Source: Dendrocalamus latiflorus
Taxonomy: Eukaryota > Streptophyta > Magnoliopsida > Poales > Poaceae
Length of the DNA: 64,000 nt
Direction of reading: 5' to 3'
Assembly (NCBI GenBank): GCA_017311315.1
Contig: CM029610.1
Location: 4,583,126 to 4,647,125 of the forward strand
Below are positions 1 to 14,074 of the stretch, piece after piece. Both the position numbers and the translations under genes were made by a program. Positions within the stretch are counted from its first letter, which is position 1. Each line of letters begins with the position of its first letter. The notes below the pieces were generated by a model, which saw nothing but the letters and a program-made list of their open reading frames with translations, was not told the DNA's origin and ran no database searches.

Positions 1-1452
1 TCTTCATGTTAAAAAATAGGTAGATACATATTTTTATATTTAGATAGTATAGATTATATTTAGTTGATTGGTTGATTAGATTATATTAGTTTCCATATTG
101 TTAGGAGCTAACCTCATCTATATAAAAAAAATGAGCCGCACCATTCATAATTAAGTAATGAATAAACAAATATTCTCTAAATAAGCCTTAAAGCCACTCT
201 ATCTCATCAAGGAAAAGCCCTATTGGTGGTTAGATGAGGGCGAGTGCCTTATCCCCGGTCTTCGAACCCATACCGAACCACTGACCACAACATTTGGTAT
301 CAAAGCCAATTGTTGCTCTGCCATCCATGGCAAGTAGCAGGGTGCTAACTTGATGGTCTGGATGAAAGAGTTCATGGCCAAGATGGAGGAGAAGACGCAT
401 CATGTTGCTGCGGTTTCTGAGCCGACATCGACATCGTCGCTAGTTGTGACCATATCCAAGATAGAGGAGCAGTAAGAGGTGACGCCTATCATTGCAATGG
501 TGGCGCTGCTATCACTATCCCCATCGCCTTCATCAGCATTGGTCCTGCTACAGTCTTCACCAACGATGACTCCTCCCCAGGCTTCGCTATCCTTGGTTGT
601 ACCTCTGGTGCCTTCGCCGAGAAGGAAGGTTGTCGTTGTCCAACAGCGGTCCTCTTGACGTGGCCAGCCGAAGTCGTGCCTTCGTAGATGTGGAGCGTGG
701 TTGGTGTTAGTACCGCAATAGCATCACGTTATTCCTCGCACCAGCAGGAAGAGCGTCATTGCTGCCCACGCAGCTTGTCCATGTTACTAGCGCCTCCTGC
801 AATGGCAAGTCACGCCAAGGAACCGCAGTCCATCGGAGTGTTGCACTCTTTCTTCTACACAACTATCTATCGATGCCACGGGCTCTCGTCGACATGGGGT
901 TACGAAGGACTTTAACCATGGCCACCACCTGACAGCTCAAAGACAAGTTGTCTCGCCGCGAGGGGTGTAATGTTATGGCTCAGGATCCGGCGAGGTGTGC
1001 ACTATAGCACATGAATAGTATTGTGCATACTATAGCACGTGAACAGTAGTACCACATGCACTGTAGCGATCGGATTAGTAATGGTTAGATGCATATCTTT
1101 ATATTAGGAATAATTAGATGTATATTTTCGTATTAGGAATAGTTAGATGTATATCTTTGTATTAGGAATAGATAGATGTATATCTTTATATTTAGATAGT
1201 ATGAATATGATATTATCTTTAGTTGATTTATTACATTAGATTGTGTTAGTTTTCATATTATTAAGGGCTAACCTCACTATATACAGAGAGGAGACACACT
1301 ATTCATAATCAAACAATGAATACACAAACATTCTTTAATAAGCCTCAAAGTCTCTCTATCTCATCAGGGAATAGCCCTGTTGACGGTTAGATGAGGACGA
1401 ATGCCCTATCCCTGATCTTCAGACACGTATCCAACCAACATAGACCACAACA
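1..1452 (+). mobile_element. Short non-autonomous LTR retrotransposon, left edge cut by window
   Basis: Two related stretches flank about 680 bp of internal DNA. The left one (1-292) enters the window already inside the LTR and the right one spans 971-1452. Both end in ACCACAACA and share the run describing the leader and the final 120 bases. A primer-binding site TGGTATCAAAGC (295-306), close to the initiator-Met tRNA complement, follows the left LTR. A purine-rich stretch precedes the right LTR. The internal part has no integrase or reverse transcriptase and its gag-like reading frames are broken. The element therefore needed helper proteins. The left target-site duplication lies outside the window. 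Confidence 0.75.
971..1452 (+). repeat. 3' LTR of the left-edge element
   Basis: This LTR starts TGTTATGGCT and ends CACAACA. It contains repeated 'TATAGCACRTGAA' segments near 1000-1050 and three 'TTAGATGYATAT' segments at 1084-1180. Its last 250 bp match 40-292 closely, which identifies the pair. Confidence 0.7.
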
Positions 1453-2608
1453 TGCAGTCTTTTACATATAACTGAACCTCACGCTGCAGAGCTGCAAGTA
1501 AGATTTCGACCTTGCTGTTTCTTATGAGAAATTTTCGCTGCTTGTGATGCTTCATGTTTTTTCCTTTGCTTTTTCACCAGTGTCCTAGATCATTGAGAAA
1601 GAAGCGATTTCAACAGGCTGCCCAACCGATTGCGGATTTATGTAGCTTTGAGCTTAGGCTTGCTGATTTCAAGAAAAAGTTCTTGCAATTTATACATTGA
1701 ATCTACCCGTATTTGTCTCGTGTTCCTTTTGCATGCAGTTCTTTTCAGTTTCAACTTACAAACTTTTCAGTTTCAACTTACAAACCTGTTTGATATCTTG
1801 CGTGTGAAATATATTTCAGTGTTGATACAAATGTCCTGTGCAAATCTTTATAGGTATCTACTGCTGCTTTAGCATTGCCCTGTATATTTTTAGTGCCTCT
1901 TTTATTGTAGGTACTCTATGAAGTTTGAAGATTTGATTGCACTGAAAGCTCCCCCTTTCCAATAATACAAATGGCTGTAGAAGATATGGTAGTTCTGTTG
2001 CAAACTACTCATCATTTGTTACAATATATATATTCCTCTTCGGCTGGATATGGTATATTGTACTGCAATATTTATTACAGGGCAAATTTAATAATGGGTA
2101 GCACCAGTTTTGATAATGCACTGTGATATTGATCCCCTTTTTTTTTTTTTGCCTCAAGTGAGTGGTTCTGTAACGAGTCATTTGATAATAGAAGAAAATC
2201 TTCTGCAAGATGTGTGTGGTGATTATGCTTTGCTGTGCTTCTGAGAGAGAGAGAGAGAGAGAGAGAGTTCTTCGCTGTGTGCTGTGCTGAGGTTAGGTTG
2301 GTTACTTTCGATGGGCCGTGAACCAAGCCCAGATTAGGCTACGTGACCCAGGGTCAGGCGCACGCCAGTTTTGTTCACTCCCTTGGGAAGATCTTTTTAG
2401 TTCCTAGCTCGTGGGCTCGCTTGGTAGGCAGGTTAAGTCACAGTTCATACATCACGCATTGCAGATTCTGTGGAGCCTACTGTTTTGTTTGTTTTAACGT
2501 ACGAAGCATACTGTTTAATTCGTCATGTTATATCGATCACGATCAGTAGGCAAGAAACTATGAGTTTGTGGAAGAACACACCTGCAGAAAGACATAGCCA
2601 TCCCTCGC
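1453..2608. other. Intergenic stretch without a gene
   Basis: Open frames here are short and show no domain or splice pattern. A (GA)n microsatellite lies at about 2243-2268. I see no other structure. Confidence 0.5.
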
Positions 2609-2610
2609 AA

Positions 2611-2692
2611 AGAAGGAAGAAGAAGAAGAAGAAGAAGAAGAAGAAGAAGAAGAAGAAGAAGAAGAAGAAGAAGAAGAAGAAGAAGAAAAGAA
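2611..2692. repeat. (GAA)n trinucleotide microsatellite
   Basis: About 26 near-perfect GAA/AAG units run into an A-rich tail. Poly-Lys and poly-Leu frames across it are repeat translations, not genes. Confidence 0.95.
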
Positions 2693-3171
2693 AAGAAAAA
2701 AAGACAGGGAAGCCGCATGTTGAAATCGCATAAATCACTAGTTAACAAAAAACCTCGCATTTACCCTAAAAACGCAGGTGATCATCGGTGCTTTGCCGGT
2801 TGAACTGCCTATAGTTTGTTCATGCATGCTACCTAGTTGCCAGGATGTTGCGGGATCAAACCTTAGAAGGCGCTGATTAACTGAGAAAAATAACGTAAAA
2901 CAATCCTTAAAACACTCAGCCAATTGGACTAGCTAGCTACGACGGTTGGTCGTACTCTAGCTTTCATTTAGAAAAAGGTGAAATATATGCAGCATTGAGT
3001 TACACATATGCACCTTGGAGCCCACATTGGTATAGTTATATGCACAGTGTTTCATCTTCGGCCTTTGCCCATGCATACTTGCACAGTGATGGGCCTTGAT
3101 ATTGCGTAGTTATCTCCCAAGTGTTGCTCTATTAGCGTCTCGAGAGGTCGGAGGCCATTATTGATTGGAGA

Positions 3172-3869
3172 GCGAAGGGTCTAAATACTGTATGTCACTA
3201 ACTTTGACATTAGTTTCACTATATGTCACTGCCATTAGCTAAGCATTAGGAGAGACCATTATCTTTTAAAAAGATCAAAATGCTCCTACAAAAAGACCGA
3301 AGACCCTATTTATTTAAAATAGCAAACGACCTTTAAAAATTATGAAAATTCATAGGGGTACTGTTCAACATATCAGTGAGCTAGGACAAATATTTCAAGT
3401 CACTGTTCAAAGAAAATTTTCAGATTTTTAATTTAAATGCCAATAAAGGCTACTATTTACAAACAAAGACTAAATGAGGTCTAAAAATTCTGAAAAAAAT
3501 TCTCACATGCTCCTAAGATGTCACATAGCTCATGAAAAATAAGATTTTCCATTTTCTACAGTGAATTTGTACCAGTTTAAAAAATAGCTCAAACAGGCTG
3601 ATTTTGGATTTGAATTTCAAAAATAGAACAAATGGAAGATTCAGTTCATGAAAATTTATATTTGAGTTGTACACCGCCTCAATGATCCATCTAAAAAATT
3701 AGTATTTTGGTTAAGCCAATTTTCCGTATATTTAGTTTTTATCATAGGAACAGATTTGAACTAAAGGCAAAATCATCATTTTTTTCAGGGGCAAACGTAC
3801 CCTAACTGATGGCAATAGCATAATAGAATTTCGGTTGAACTGAGTGGCATATAGTGTTAGACCCTTCGC
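3172..3869. mobile_element. Non-autonomous TIR DNA transposon
   Basis: The ends form an imperfect inverted repeat of roughly 28 bp. The left end reads GCGAAGGGTCTAAATACT and the right end, on the complement, GCGAAGGGTCTAACACTA, each followed by a TATGYCACT block. The interior is AT-rich and non-coding. A clean target-site duplication is not obvious, so the superfamily is left open (Mutator-like or CACTA-derived). Confidence 0.6.
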
Positions 3870-4282
3870 CGATAGCAGATTGACGAATCGACCACTCCTT
3901 AATGGCATAGAATCTATTATCTCTATTAAATGTTGTCGGAACCGACCATAAAAAACAAGATTACACAAAGAAGTAGAAAAGCACACAAAGAACACGGGAA
4001 TTTGTTTACGAGGTTCAGTAATGTGTCTAGGTCTCTAGGAGCCAAATCACGTTAGCTCTGTCTATATGAGAAGTTTCTTTCTTCCTTTCTGATTAGGGTT
4101 ACAAAAGGTTCAGAGGTATATTATACCTTGGTTATATAGTCTGACTCGGCCCTAGTTACATATGGTTACAACAGGTTACGCTGTGCTCCCATTTTTCGGA
4201 CACAATCTCCTTACTTTTGCCTTGTCATATATGAGCCATACATAACAATATAACAATTGTGCTTAGAGAGAGAAATTAATTA

Positions 4283-4547
4283 CTCCTTCCGTCCCGTGAT
4301 ATAAGTCCTCATTCTTGGGAATTGTTGTATCACAATATAAGTCCATTACAGAGACCAAAATATAGTTATTATAATATCTCCACCATGCACCCCTACTTCA
4401 ACGCTGAAAAAAATAAGTGAGTAGTTGTAGCGTGCTAATTAATAGGGGTATGTATAGCTCAATGATATTAACTTTTCTTAAATTTAACATCTTTTTAGTC
4501 TATACGTTTGGTGGATTTTGGATTTATATTGTAGTACGAATTGGGAG
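4283..4547. mobile_element. Stowaway-type MITE
   Basis: The left end CTCCTTCCGTCCC and the right end TTGGGAG are variants of the Stowaway (Tc1/mariner) terminal repeat. The element is flanked on both sides by the TA dinucleotide target duplication (4281-4282 and 4548-4549). The 265-bp interior contains ATATAAGTCC-type repeats common to grass Stowaways and codes for nothing. Confidence 0.75.
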
Positions 4548-4549
4548 TA

Positions 4550-6940
4550 AAAGCTAGGTTATCACATCACCAATTGGCGGGCGTGGACTTCTTTTTCAAC
4601 CCTTTTTGACACATGCACGCACATGGTCATCCAGTAGATCTCCTTTAGTCGTTGTCACTTTCTCAATTCCAATTCGCGATTTCCTCGTGACACATCACGC
4701 AATTCGATCGGATGATCCAATTCGGCCTCCTTTCTTTCTCTTCCATGTTCAAATACAAATTATTGCACCCTTTAAACGACACATCATATAATCTACAGTG
4801 AGTCTACTCGATCGCTATAGAATAAAATGCTCCTGGGACATCGATCAGACTGAAAGCAACAGCCGATACATGCATATATTGGACGATCAATAGTGCAGCA
4901 TGATACGCCCGTGTAGATATACTCAAACACTAGCTAGGGATATCTTCTGGATAAGGATGCATGTAGTATACAAACTTCTGGATAAGAATGCAGGCGCATA
5001 ATATGTGGTAGTGATGAGCTCAGCTAATTAATCACTTAGAACTAGTGGCGAAGTCAGAATGAAATTGAAGGGGAGGCTCCAAGGACTAAGCTATTTTTTA
5101 ACTAAAAACCGAGGACTAAGATAAATTTAGACAAATATAATAAATTGAGCTTATACAATCTAAATTCATACATAAATAAAAGAGAAACAAATCCAAAAGA
5201 AAAAACAAATACAATAAAGATACCTCATGCAGGGTAACCGGTACCAATGGAGGGTGGATTTGAGCCCTACGAAGCCTCACTACTGGCTACGCCCTTGCTT
5301 AGAACAAAAGTTGCTATGTGTGTGTTGCCTCCTGCTGTTGTGGTATCAAGAAACAGGTTCTAACAGGAGTAAAACACAGGGGCAAGCTAGCAAGCATCCT
5401 GCATACAAACGCATCACTACATGGCATGGCATGGGCATGCATACCCTTCTCTTTAACAAGAAGCATGCATGCATGCATGAGGGCCTCCATGATCAAGAGC
5501 TAGCTTACCCAAGGGGAACATTGATTCCCTCCTAATCATCATCATCATTTCCCTCTTGGGCTCTAGACCAATCCAGCACAAAGCAAAGGAAAATACTCTT
5601 GCATGGTAGTGGCTGATATTATGAACCTCCTAGATATATTACATATATATATGTCCTGGTGTTAGCCTCTCATCAAGGATGGCCCCACATGGCATATCAT
5701 ATTTGGGTGTTGTCCTTACCAGATATGCACTTGCTGCTGGTTGACATGTTGGTATCCACTTATTAGTTAATTCCCTTCCAGATAGAGAGTACCTAGATTG
5801 AGGTTTAGCTAGGCTTTTGTTAGTAGCATTAGGATGTGCTGTCACTTTAGAATATGCATAGAGTATGATCAATTAGATTTGTCTTATATATGATGCATGA
5901 TTAAGGATGTGATAGCTATGTTGATTAATATCGTACTAGTACTGATTATACCGGCCGGTATATACCGTACTGTCATTTAAACCGGTACAAAGTAGCCCTA
6001 CAAACAGTACCAGCCTTAATACCTGTCATATCGGCTCGACACCAATGAATACCGGTCATACTAGTTTTGATACCGATTAATACCGGGCATACCGATGAAA
6101 CTGATAGTATCGTCTATTAAACTATGTTACATTTGATAGTACTATTATATATTTAGAATAATATTATAAGTGATATTTGGTGTGCATATAATTAAACAAA
6201 TATATACTTGTATTATTACATTAAATCCAAAATAATATACTGCTATGAATTGGTACTGGAATATATTATTTTAAAAATCAAATCGGTATGGTCTAGCGAT
6301 GAAAAGCTAATTCCAAGAGTCTCATGCAATTAAAGCACGAATAGAGTACTCCCTAAGCTAGTTTGTGAATATGGTGAATTGTACAACAAGTGTCTCTGAC
6401 AACCTTTGTCGCTTTCATGCACAGGACTACCTAGGCCCAGGCATCACTAGGGTTAAGTGGCATTATGTGAAGTACTGGGTTAGTTAGGTCCAACCGTCCA
6501 AGGGACCCCCTCCATTAATTTGAAGAACCTAACCTAGTTTCGAACTGGCATTTCTGCTCAAGGAAATTGGTACATATTGTGTCATCCTAGAATGTTAATT
6601 GCTCAAATATTTATTTTTCAATCAATGGGCCTGCTTCTCCTGTGCATAATTTGCAATCATGAAGCCAGCAGAGAGGAGGCCCTGGCTATCTGCTGACCAG
6701 ATCTGAATAATGAGCTTCAGAAGTGAACCTTCACCATACTGTGTATATCTGCATTGGCAGGTGAATCTCATTCTGAAGTATTTCTCTTTGATGAGCAGAT
6801 GAGTTGCAACTCGTTAATACCTTTCACTCTATCTAAAGCTGCCCTAGAAATAGAACCAAGCAAAAATGCATGAGAAGGCTGTATCTGCACATGTCTGCAG
6901 ACTAAATATTACTGGTATTTACTGCAGTAAGGGCCTACAT

Positions 6941-6943
<3 letters not shown>
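4550..6943. other. Intergenic stretch without a gene
   Basis: No exon-like frames are supported. At 5940-6125 there is a cluster of TACCGG/CCGGTA motifs spaced irregularly, which looks like transposon terminal-repeat debris. GCATGCATGCATG runs occur near 5463. Confidence 0.45.

Positions 6944-7012
<69 letters not shown>
6944..7012. repeat. (TA)n microsatellite, left
   Basis: An uninterrupted TA run of about 34 units. Confidence 0.95.
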
Positions 7013-7323
<311 letters not shown>

Positions 7324-8147
7324 TTGCAATAAGTACCAGACTATACTCATTAATGCAAAGATTGAATCTCTTTCTGGATTTGGTAATTAATATAATGCAT
7401 GAGAGTTATTGAGGTCATGGCCCTACTCAATAAACCAACCCTGGAGTAGCTATTTCTGGCCATTCGCTTCATATTTTATACTACTGATACCTAACCTCGC
7501 AATCTTCCTTTGTTGATTGACAGTGGGATGGAAAGCTAAGGCCATTGCCCTGACTTGAGGAAGAATAAGGCCATCTTAGCAAGGATAATTGGATGCCTTT
7601 CTTGACTACTTTTCACACTATTATGCTTCTCCTCTCATTGAAATTGTCTTGTCATGCTTTGCCACCACATGCATTTCTTGATCTCTTCCTTGCTCTCATG
7701 CATGGGTCCATTAATTTTGTTTGAAGGCCCCACCAATTCATTAAGTGGTCTAGAAGGGTGTGTGTGAAGGTATCTTCATCAAGACTATTCTTGTTGTCAG
7801 TTGCTATGTACTATTAGCTAATGTGTGTCCTACCATTGCTGTGCAATTTTCCTTGAGCTGCCAAAGTTCATCAGCTCTTGAAGCTCAGGATGAGACAGTT
7901 CAGAATGATTTTTCCCCCTCTACAACCCATCTCTTCTACAAGATTGATGATATATAGTGTTTGAAGGAAACTTCATACAAAAAAAGAAAGAAAGCTTGCT
8001 AAGCTTTTAGGACTTGCTTGGCATATGTATGTGAATGAAAGTGTGCTGATTAGTGAGAAAAAATGTCTGAATTAGTCCCTATGTTTGACAGGTACCAACC
8101 AACCTCTAATGTCGCGAACGCAAGAAGCAAGAAGAATCGACATGAAG

Positions 8148-9928
8148 TGTTATAAAAAGAACAGCAGAAATAGATGATCGAAAAAATGAAAAACACGGAT
8201 TTACTTAAAAAACTCTTTTGACAAAAACTATAAACGCACGAAGACAGAATTTACTCTATGGGAAGAGATTACAAGCATGGAAAACTTCAGCGTATCTTAA
8301 CCGTGCGACTACAATGGTACACATACATAGGCTCGGAAACAAGGGTCCCGGATGAGAAGGAAACAAAGTCCTAGTCGGGGACAAAACAGAGACCTATCAA
8401 AAATTAAAACAGTAACATTTTCGGAGATGGGAACTTCACCTCGCTCGGAGTCTTAAAAAGATAATGATATAGAGTTATAGTCAGAAGAATCTCGAATAGC
8501 CACGTTGACTCCGATCGGTGTAGAGTCCGCCATGGACACGAAGATGATTTCAATCATAACCTCTGACCAGTTCACATTGCTTAAGCGAAACCTAATCGGA
8601 CTCTTCAAGTGGTCGAAAGGACCAGCAGTGGTTAGACCCGACTAGAAGTGGTCGAACTGGACCAGATTCAGATCACAAAATACAATAATCTTCGCTTTGA
8701 GCCAAATCTGTCCTGTAGCAATACAAGACAATACAATAAACTTCTCCATGATGGTTGTGCAAGCAATTCAAATTGTAACATATTCAAACGGTGAATGAGA
8801 CACCAAATTCAGTTGTCCGCACAACTGACATTATATTTTCTTCAAAGTCTCCTCAATTAAGCGTAGTCCAAATTATGTGAAAAGTCTATAACTCCGCCAT
8901 AGGCTCTATATATGCAGATCTTACCGTAGTAACTCCAAGTAGATAACAAATCATTGAAAAAATTGTCAATGATTAATCTCGCATGGATGTCACCGATAAT
9001 AGACACAACGGCCTAAATTGCAATGAACTTCACCTCCAACAGAAAATATGTAGAGCTGATGACACAGCTTCTTAATAGAAGACGATGATCGACTGAGGCG
9101 GAAGATCGTTGATGGAGATAGCGCAATATGACATGAGGGCATGGTGTCGGGCTGCACAGACAATGGTGTTGGCAAACCTAGCACTGAAACAGTTGATGAG
9201 GTAGAGCATTGATTGACGATTGGCATGGTGCGGGTTGGCACCACGTCAGAGTCAAGATGCGGAAACAAATTAGTCGAGGTGGGTCGAATCTCCAAGAACG
9301 ATAACCTCCTAGATGCCACTCTTGATACCGCACAACGGTCGCCCTGGGGGTCTCCTCCTGGGTTAGCTGCTTTGAACTCGAACCTGAAGCTCTGATAGCA
9401 GTTTTTATAAAATGCACAGCAGAAATAGATGATCGAAAGAACATGATATACAGATTTAACGTGAAAAACCATTTCGGGAAATTACAGACGTACGAAGGAG
9501 GAATGCATTATATGAGGAGAGATTACAAGCATGGAGAACTTCGGTGTTTCTTAACCGTATAACTACAGAGGTATATATGTAGGCTTAGAAACAAGAGTCC
9601 TAGACGAGAAAAAAACAGAGTCATAGTCGGGGACAAAACAAAGACCTATCGAACATTGAAATAGTAATATTCTTGGAGATGGAAACAACACCTCAGAAGA
9701 TAACTGTGTAGAATTGTAATCGGAAGTGGCTCGAGTAGCCACATTGACTCTAGTCAGCTCAGAGCCCATCACAGACATGAACATGTTCTTAATCATAATC
9801 TCCGATTCGTTCACATTATTTTGAGAGAAATCTGATCGAACTCTTCAAACAATCGAAAAAAACCAGAAGTGATCAGATCCAACTAGAAGTGGTTAGATTA
9901 GATCGGATTCGGATCACAAAATTCAACA
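8148..9928 (-). mobile_element. Short non-autonomous LTR retrotransposon
   Basis: Two LTRs of about 530 bp in the same orientation bound about 715 bp of internal DNA. Read on the minus strand, the 5' LTR is 9928-9401 and the 3' LTR is 8684-8148. A primer-binding site TGCTATCAGAGC (complement of 9389-9400) abuts the 5' LTR, one base from the usual initiator-Met complement. The LTRs differ by many substitutions, so the insertion is old. The internal part keeps only a short open frame (minus strand, about 9385-8990) with no recognisable domain and no pol. No clear target duplication remains. Confidence 0.7.
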
Positions 9929-11830
9929 CGAATACATACATCGTGATGCACTTATCTCCAATGATCAGACCGTGAGACTGATCTGCAGCCCACGTGGCAT
10001 CTTCTGGACCTCTCCATCCATGACCCATCCAGTGAAACAACAGCTCCTGATGCTGATCAGCAAGGAAATTTTGCAACTTCTCCCGTCCATGCATGCGAAG
10101 GTTTGGATCATCAGAGCTGGTCAGTCTCTTACAACCCGCAGGAGTGTGTGCACTGTGCCTGATGATGCATCACAGGGAGCAGCACAGTGCAAAAAAAAAA
10201 GTTGCATTTTGTGGATATGAGTATATAATATTGCAGCTAATCGTTTCTAGATCCATACGAGAATATAAGGACTGGTCGACAAGCCATCAGGATTCAGAGC
10301 GATGCATTCGCAGCAGGCAGCAGTGTTCCATGATAAGACTCAGAGGAGCTAGCTAGCTCACTCCGAGGAAATGTGGATCTGCTGTAGTCATCCAGTGGCA
10401 TGCGTGTGAGCCATCGGATCAAGAATCGACGGTCCAGATCCAGCTCGGTAGAAAAATATTTAGATTTGTTTTTATCGTCGCCTCGATACGGATCGTTCAT
10501 CGTACGATCGGACGGGTGGAGGATGATTGATGTCCAAGTACTGTACAAGTGCCACCGGATTGTTTTCCAGTCTATGTGCACAGTGCCGCTTCTGGGTGAT
10601 TAGTTGATGGCAATTTATTTCCCTGGATTCAATTGGTGTCGATTGTACAGCCCCCACTACGCAAGCAACATCTGTTCATTGACACAGTAAATGGCAAGGA
10701 GATGAGGCCACACACAGTACATGTGCAGTAATGGTGGTTAAGGCGGGGACTGGTACAATTGGACGATCTAGCTCCTTTCCTCGTCTCATCGTCCTCGGCA
10801 AAATATTAATAGGATAGTATCAAATATGAATATTAATGTATATTTTTAATATAAATATAAATATAAATTTTTATTTTTATTTTTAAAATGAATATAAATA
10901 CAAATTCGAACATTCTTGAATACGAATACGAATTGAATGTCGTAACAAATACGAATTCAAATCGAATATGTACTTAATTCGGTCAAATATGAATATCCTA
11001 ACACTTTTGTAACAAATCTCAGTAGAACAAATTTATATAACGTGACTACACGTCAACACGAGCTAGCAATATAGTGCATAGAGTTGGAAATTATACAAAA
11101 TAATTTTCACTTTTTACTTGTGAACCTTGGTTTAGGGAGGTCGTCAAGGATAGAAACAGATCGAATATGAATCGAATAGTCTCAAATACGAATATGTATA
11201 TTCTCAAATATGAATACAAATATTCTTAAATATAGATACGAACATTTTTTAATACGAATATGAACATTCTAGAATACAGATTGTACTTACCATATTTGTA
11301 TTTCTCGTATATAAATATCGGATAAAACATATTATCCTTTATCAGTTCCCATCCTAGCCATTGCAGTTGCAATTGCATTGTCCTCGCAGAAATTTTCAAT
11401 AGCTAGCTATCTACTAGCTGTGTACTAGGAGTAGTCGCTTTGTGCCGTTACATGGAGGAAAAGAACCTAAAAATTAACTGCTGTTGTGAGCATGTACAAG
11501 GATCTAAGTTATTGCTATTCAGGTACAACTACTCGGGCGGTTACAAAAACTTCACCAGTTGTGTACAAGAAGCCTGAATGGAAAAAAAAGAGAGAGTATG
11601 GCAAGAAGCTTAAATGGAAAGATAGAGATAGATGTAAGACGGATAATTATGATATTATAGTTACTAGAAAGCATAATGTAAATTTGACAAGCACTTTTAC
11701 CGGACATTGTACAACACCTATGGCACCTACCTCTTTGAGGTGTTGCCCATTCCTACTTAGGAGAGAAGTACTTTGCAATTACAAAGAGCCCTCTCTCCTA
11801 GATCATCCCCACACTAAGGTGATGAACAGT
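9929..11830. other. Intergenic stretch with AT-rich GAATA repeats
   Basis: No gene is supported. From about 10800 to 11340 the DNA is a mosaic of AATACGAATATGAA and ATATAAATA units with drifting spacing, resembling decayed subterminal repeats of a DNA transposon. An open frame at 11486-11833 lacks codon bias and any domain. Confidence 0.45.
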
Positions 11831-12083
11831 TAGGCTAAATTTTAATGGTTTATAGTTGAATATTCACTGTAGTTAGCTGATGGTGATTTATTTGACATAA
11901 TTAAATTTAAAAAAATTAAAATAGAAAAAAGGGTTAGCCCATCACGTATAATGCAAATGAATATGGGAAAAAAGAATAGGCAAAAAAAATCTCAAAAAAC
12001 CAGAAAAAGACGAAATTTAGAAATAGTGAAAAATAAGTCGAAAGCTAGAAACTCAAGCCCAAACGAGTGGGGCCTAATCCGGC
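11831..12083 (-). mobile_element. MITE family C, copy 1
   Basis: This copy is inverted relative to the copies at 18369 and 52724. Shared blocks are the AATAAGC(C/T)ACCTTNA core, the CGTATTCATTTGC / ACGTATAATGCAAATGAATA segment and the pyrimidine-rich flank. Its outer end is GAGTGGGGCC. It is non-coding. Confidence 0.6.
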
Positions 12084-12365
12084 CCTTTCTTTTAAGCTAC
12101 TACTTTTGGTTTTTAACTATATCTTATTAGTCTAATTAATAGTAATTACTGAAAAAATATAGACTGAAAAATAAAAAAAGTGGACCTACGTCTTGCAAAT
12201 GAATTGGCCCTATCTTACTATTGCCAATGCAAGGAAACAAAAATAAAAGATCAGAGAGGGATAAAGGCTCGAGAGAGGGACCATTTTTTAAGGTGTCCCA
12301 ACAAGAGCAATATGGTCCAAACTCCACATTGTAGCTTGCATGGGGTGAATAGATGGGCACACCTC

Positions 12366-12658
12366 GGTCTGTTTATATTAGCTTCTGCTTTTGGCTTATA
12401 TTTAGAGAAATCAGAAGCTAATATGAACACTTGATTTCTCAAAGCGGCTTCCCAACTCCTTTTGCTTCTGTCTCACTTCGGAGATAAGATGGAAGGTCAC
12501 AGACACATCACACATCCCACTCCTCTCGCTCCTACCTCGCACACACATATCTCTATCACTTTTTCCACCATTTGCTTCCTCCTTCTAAAAGCCACTTCTT
12601 CAGCCATTACTATTTATTTTAAGTCAAAAGCCATCGGTTGCAGCCAATATGAACATGC
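12366..12658. mobile_element. MITE family B, copy 1
   Basis: The left end GGTCTGTTTATATTAGCTTC and the right end CAGCCAATATGAACATGCC form an imperfect inverted repeat. The interior shares the CTCGCNCACRCATMTCTCT and CACCANTTGC blocks with the copy at 34842-35113. Confidence 0.6.
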
Positions 12659-13650
12659 CTTTGTGAGGAAATTTTAGTGTGCAAGGTCCCAAATTAACAA
12701 TCATTTTCTTCTCCCCTTTCCTAAGTAGAAAATGCATGCTTGCAGCTATCCAGAGCTCCATAATGTAATGTTCCAATCAGGAGCAGACCTACAGTGATTC
12801 ATGGATATTCAGCTAAATAACCAAAATTTTGGCAACAAAATCACTATGTACAAGATGTAACATATATGTATACTAGTAATTGGGCTTAATCGCCGTTGTG
12901 TCTCCTAGTGGTGTTGTGATGCTCAGTTGTTTCTCCTAAACGATAGGAATAATTTACTATTATAGATTTTTATATTTTTTATTGAATAATAATTTTGTAT
13001 CTTCGAATACCTATCCTTAAATTGCTGGATCCGCCACTTGTTCCAATTCCTGGTTGGTGTCTTTATCTATCTTCTCATCACCGTTCACAGAGTCCACCAG
13101 CTGCCCAGATGCAGTTGGATAGCACATTCCTTAGGTCAGGGTGAACAAACCGGAAGATCTAGTAACTAAAATATTGTTTACCAGATTATATTTCTAGCAC
13201 TTTGGCACTGCTTATTCGTGCAAAATTTAGGGCAATGATATACTTTATTCTCGTCCCTTGCATAGAAGACCCTGACCACAGAGTATAGTACAGTTTTGCC
13301 CACCCGTACACATGAAAAAGACTAGATGCAGTGACATACTACTTATCACCGTCAACACATGCTTCTCGGGCGGAGGCTGCCTAGTGCCCTGGTCCTGGCA
13401 CCATGGTGTACTACTGTGTCTGAAGTGTGGTACCACAAAAAGAAAAAGAAAAAGAAAAGATGACCAAAACTGCTTGCAACACATACACATAGCCCTGTCA
13501 GACTGTCACCATCTCAGGATTAACTAAGATGGGATTTTTTTAGTGAGTTTAGTGAGATTGAATAATTCTATGCAAAAAAGAAGTGCTTTTTAAAAACACC
13601 TTTTTCCTTCTTTTCTAAATTATTACAAATATCGCCATATTCAGTCACCA

Positions 13651-13812
13651 GGACCAGACCATTCTTCTCCTTGATCTGCAGACTAATCAATATTTGAGGA
13701 CTGCTTTAAAACGAACAAACAAATATATGCAGGAGCAGACCATTCTTCTCCTTGATCTGCAGACTAATCAATATACGAGGACTGCATTAAAACAAACAAA
13801 CAAATATATGCA
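13651..13812. repeat. 81-bp tandem duplication
   Basis: Two adjacent copies (13651-13731, 13732-13812) share CCATTCTTCTCCTTGATCTG through AACAAACAAATATATGCA with a few substitutions. No gene is involved. Confidence 0.85.
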
Positions 13813-14074
13813 TGTATGCTTACATGGCCGTACACATGCGGTGCATGACCTACTAGGTTACTCCCCAATGACCAGGACATGGCATGGCAGCCATTTGAGC
13901 TCACTGTACACACTGCTTTCCTTGTGCCGAATGTTTTATATTTTCTGACTTCTAGTTTTTAAAAATTAAAAATTTAATAGGGTAGTTTTTCAATATAGTT
14001 TCGATAATTTGTTTGTATAAGTTACTTCAGGAGCCGTTTTAAATGGAGTAACTTCTCAACACGAATATCCCTTA

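Noticed and set aside
2470..2760. Poly-Lys and poly-Leu/Phe frames
   Set aside because: They are translations of the GAA microsatellite on either strand.
11486..11833. 115-codon Lys/Arg-rich frame
   Set aside because: No family resemblance, no splice signals and AT-rich codon use.
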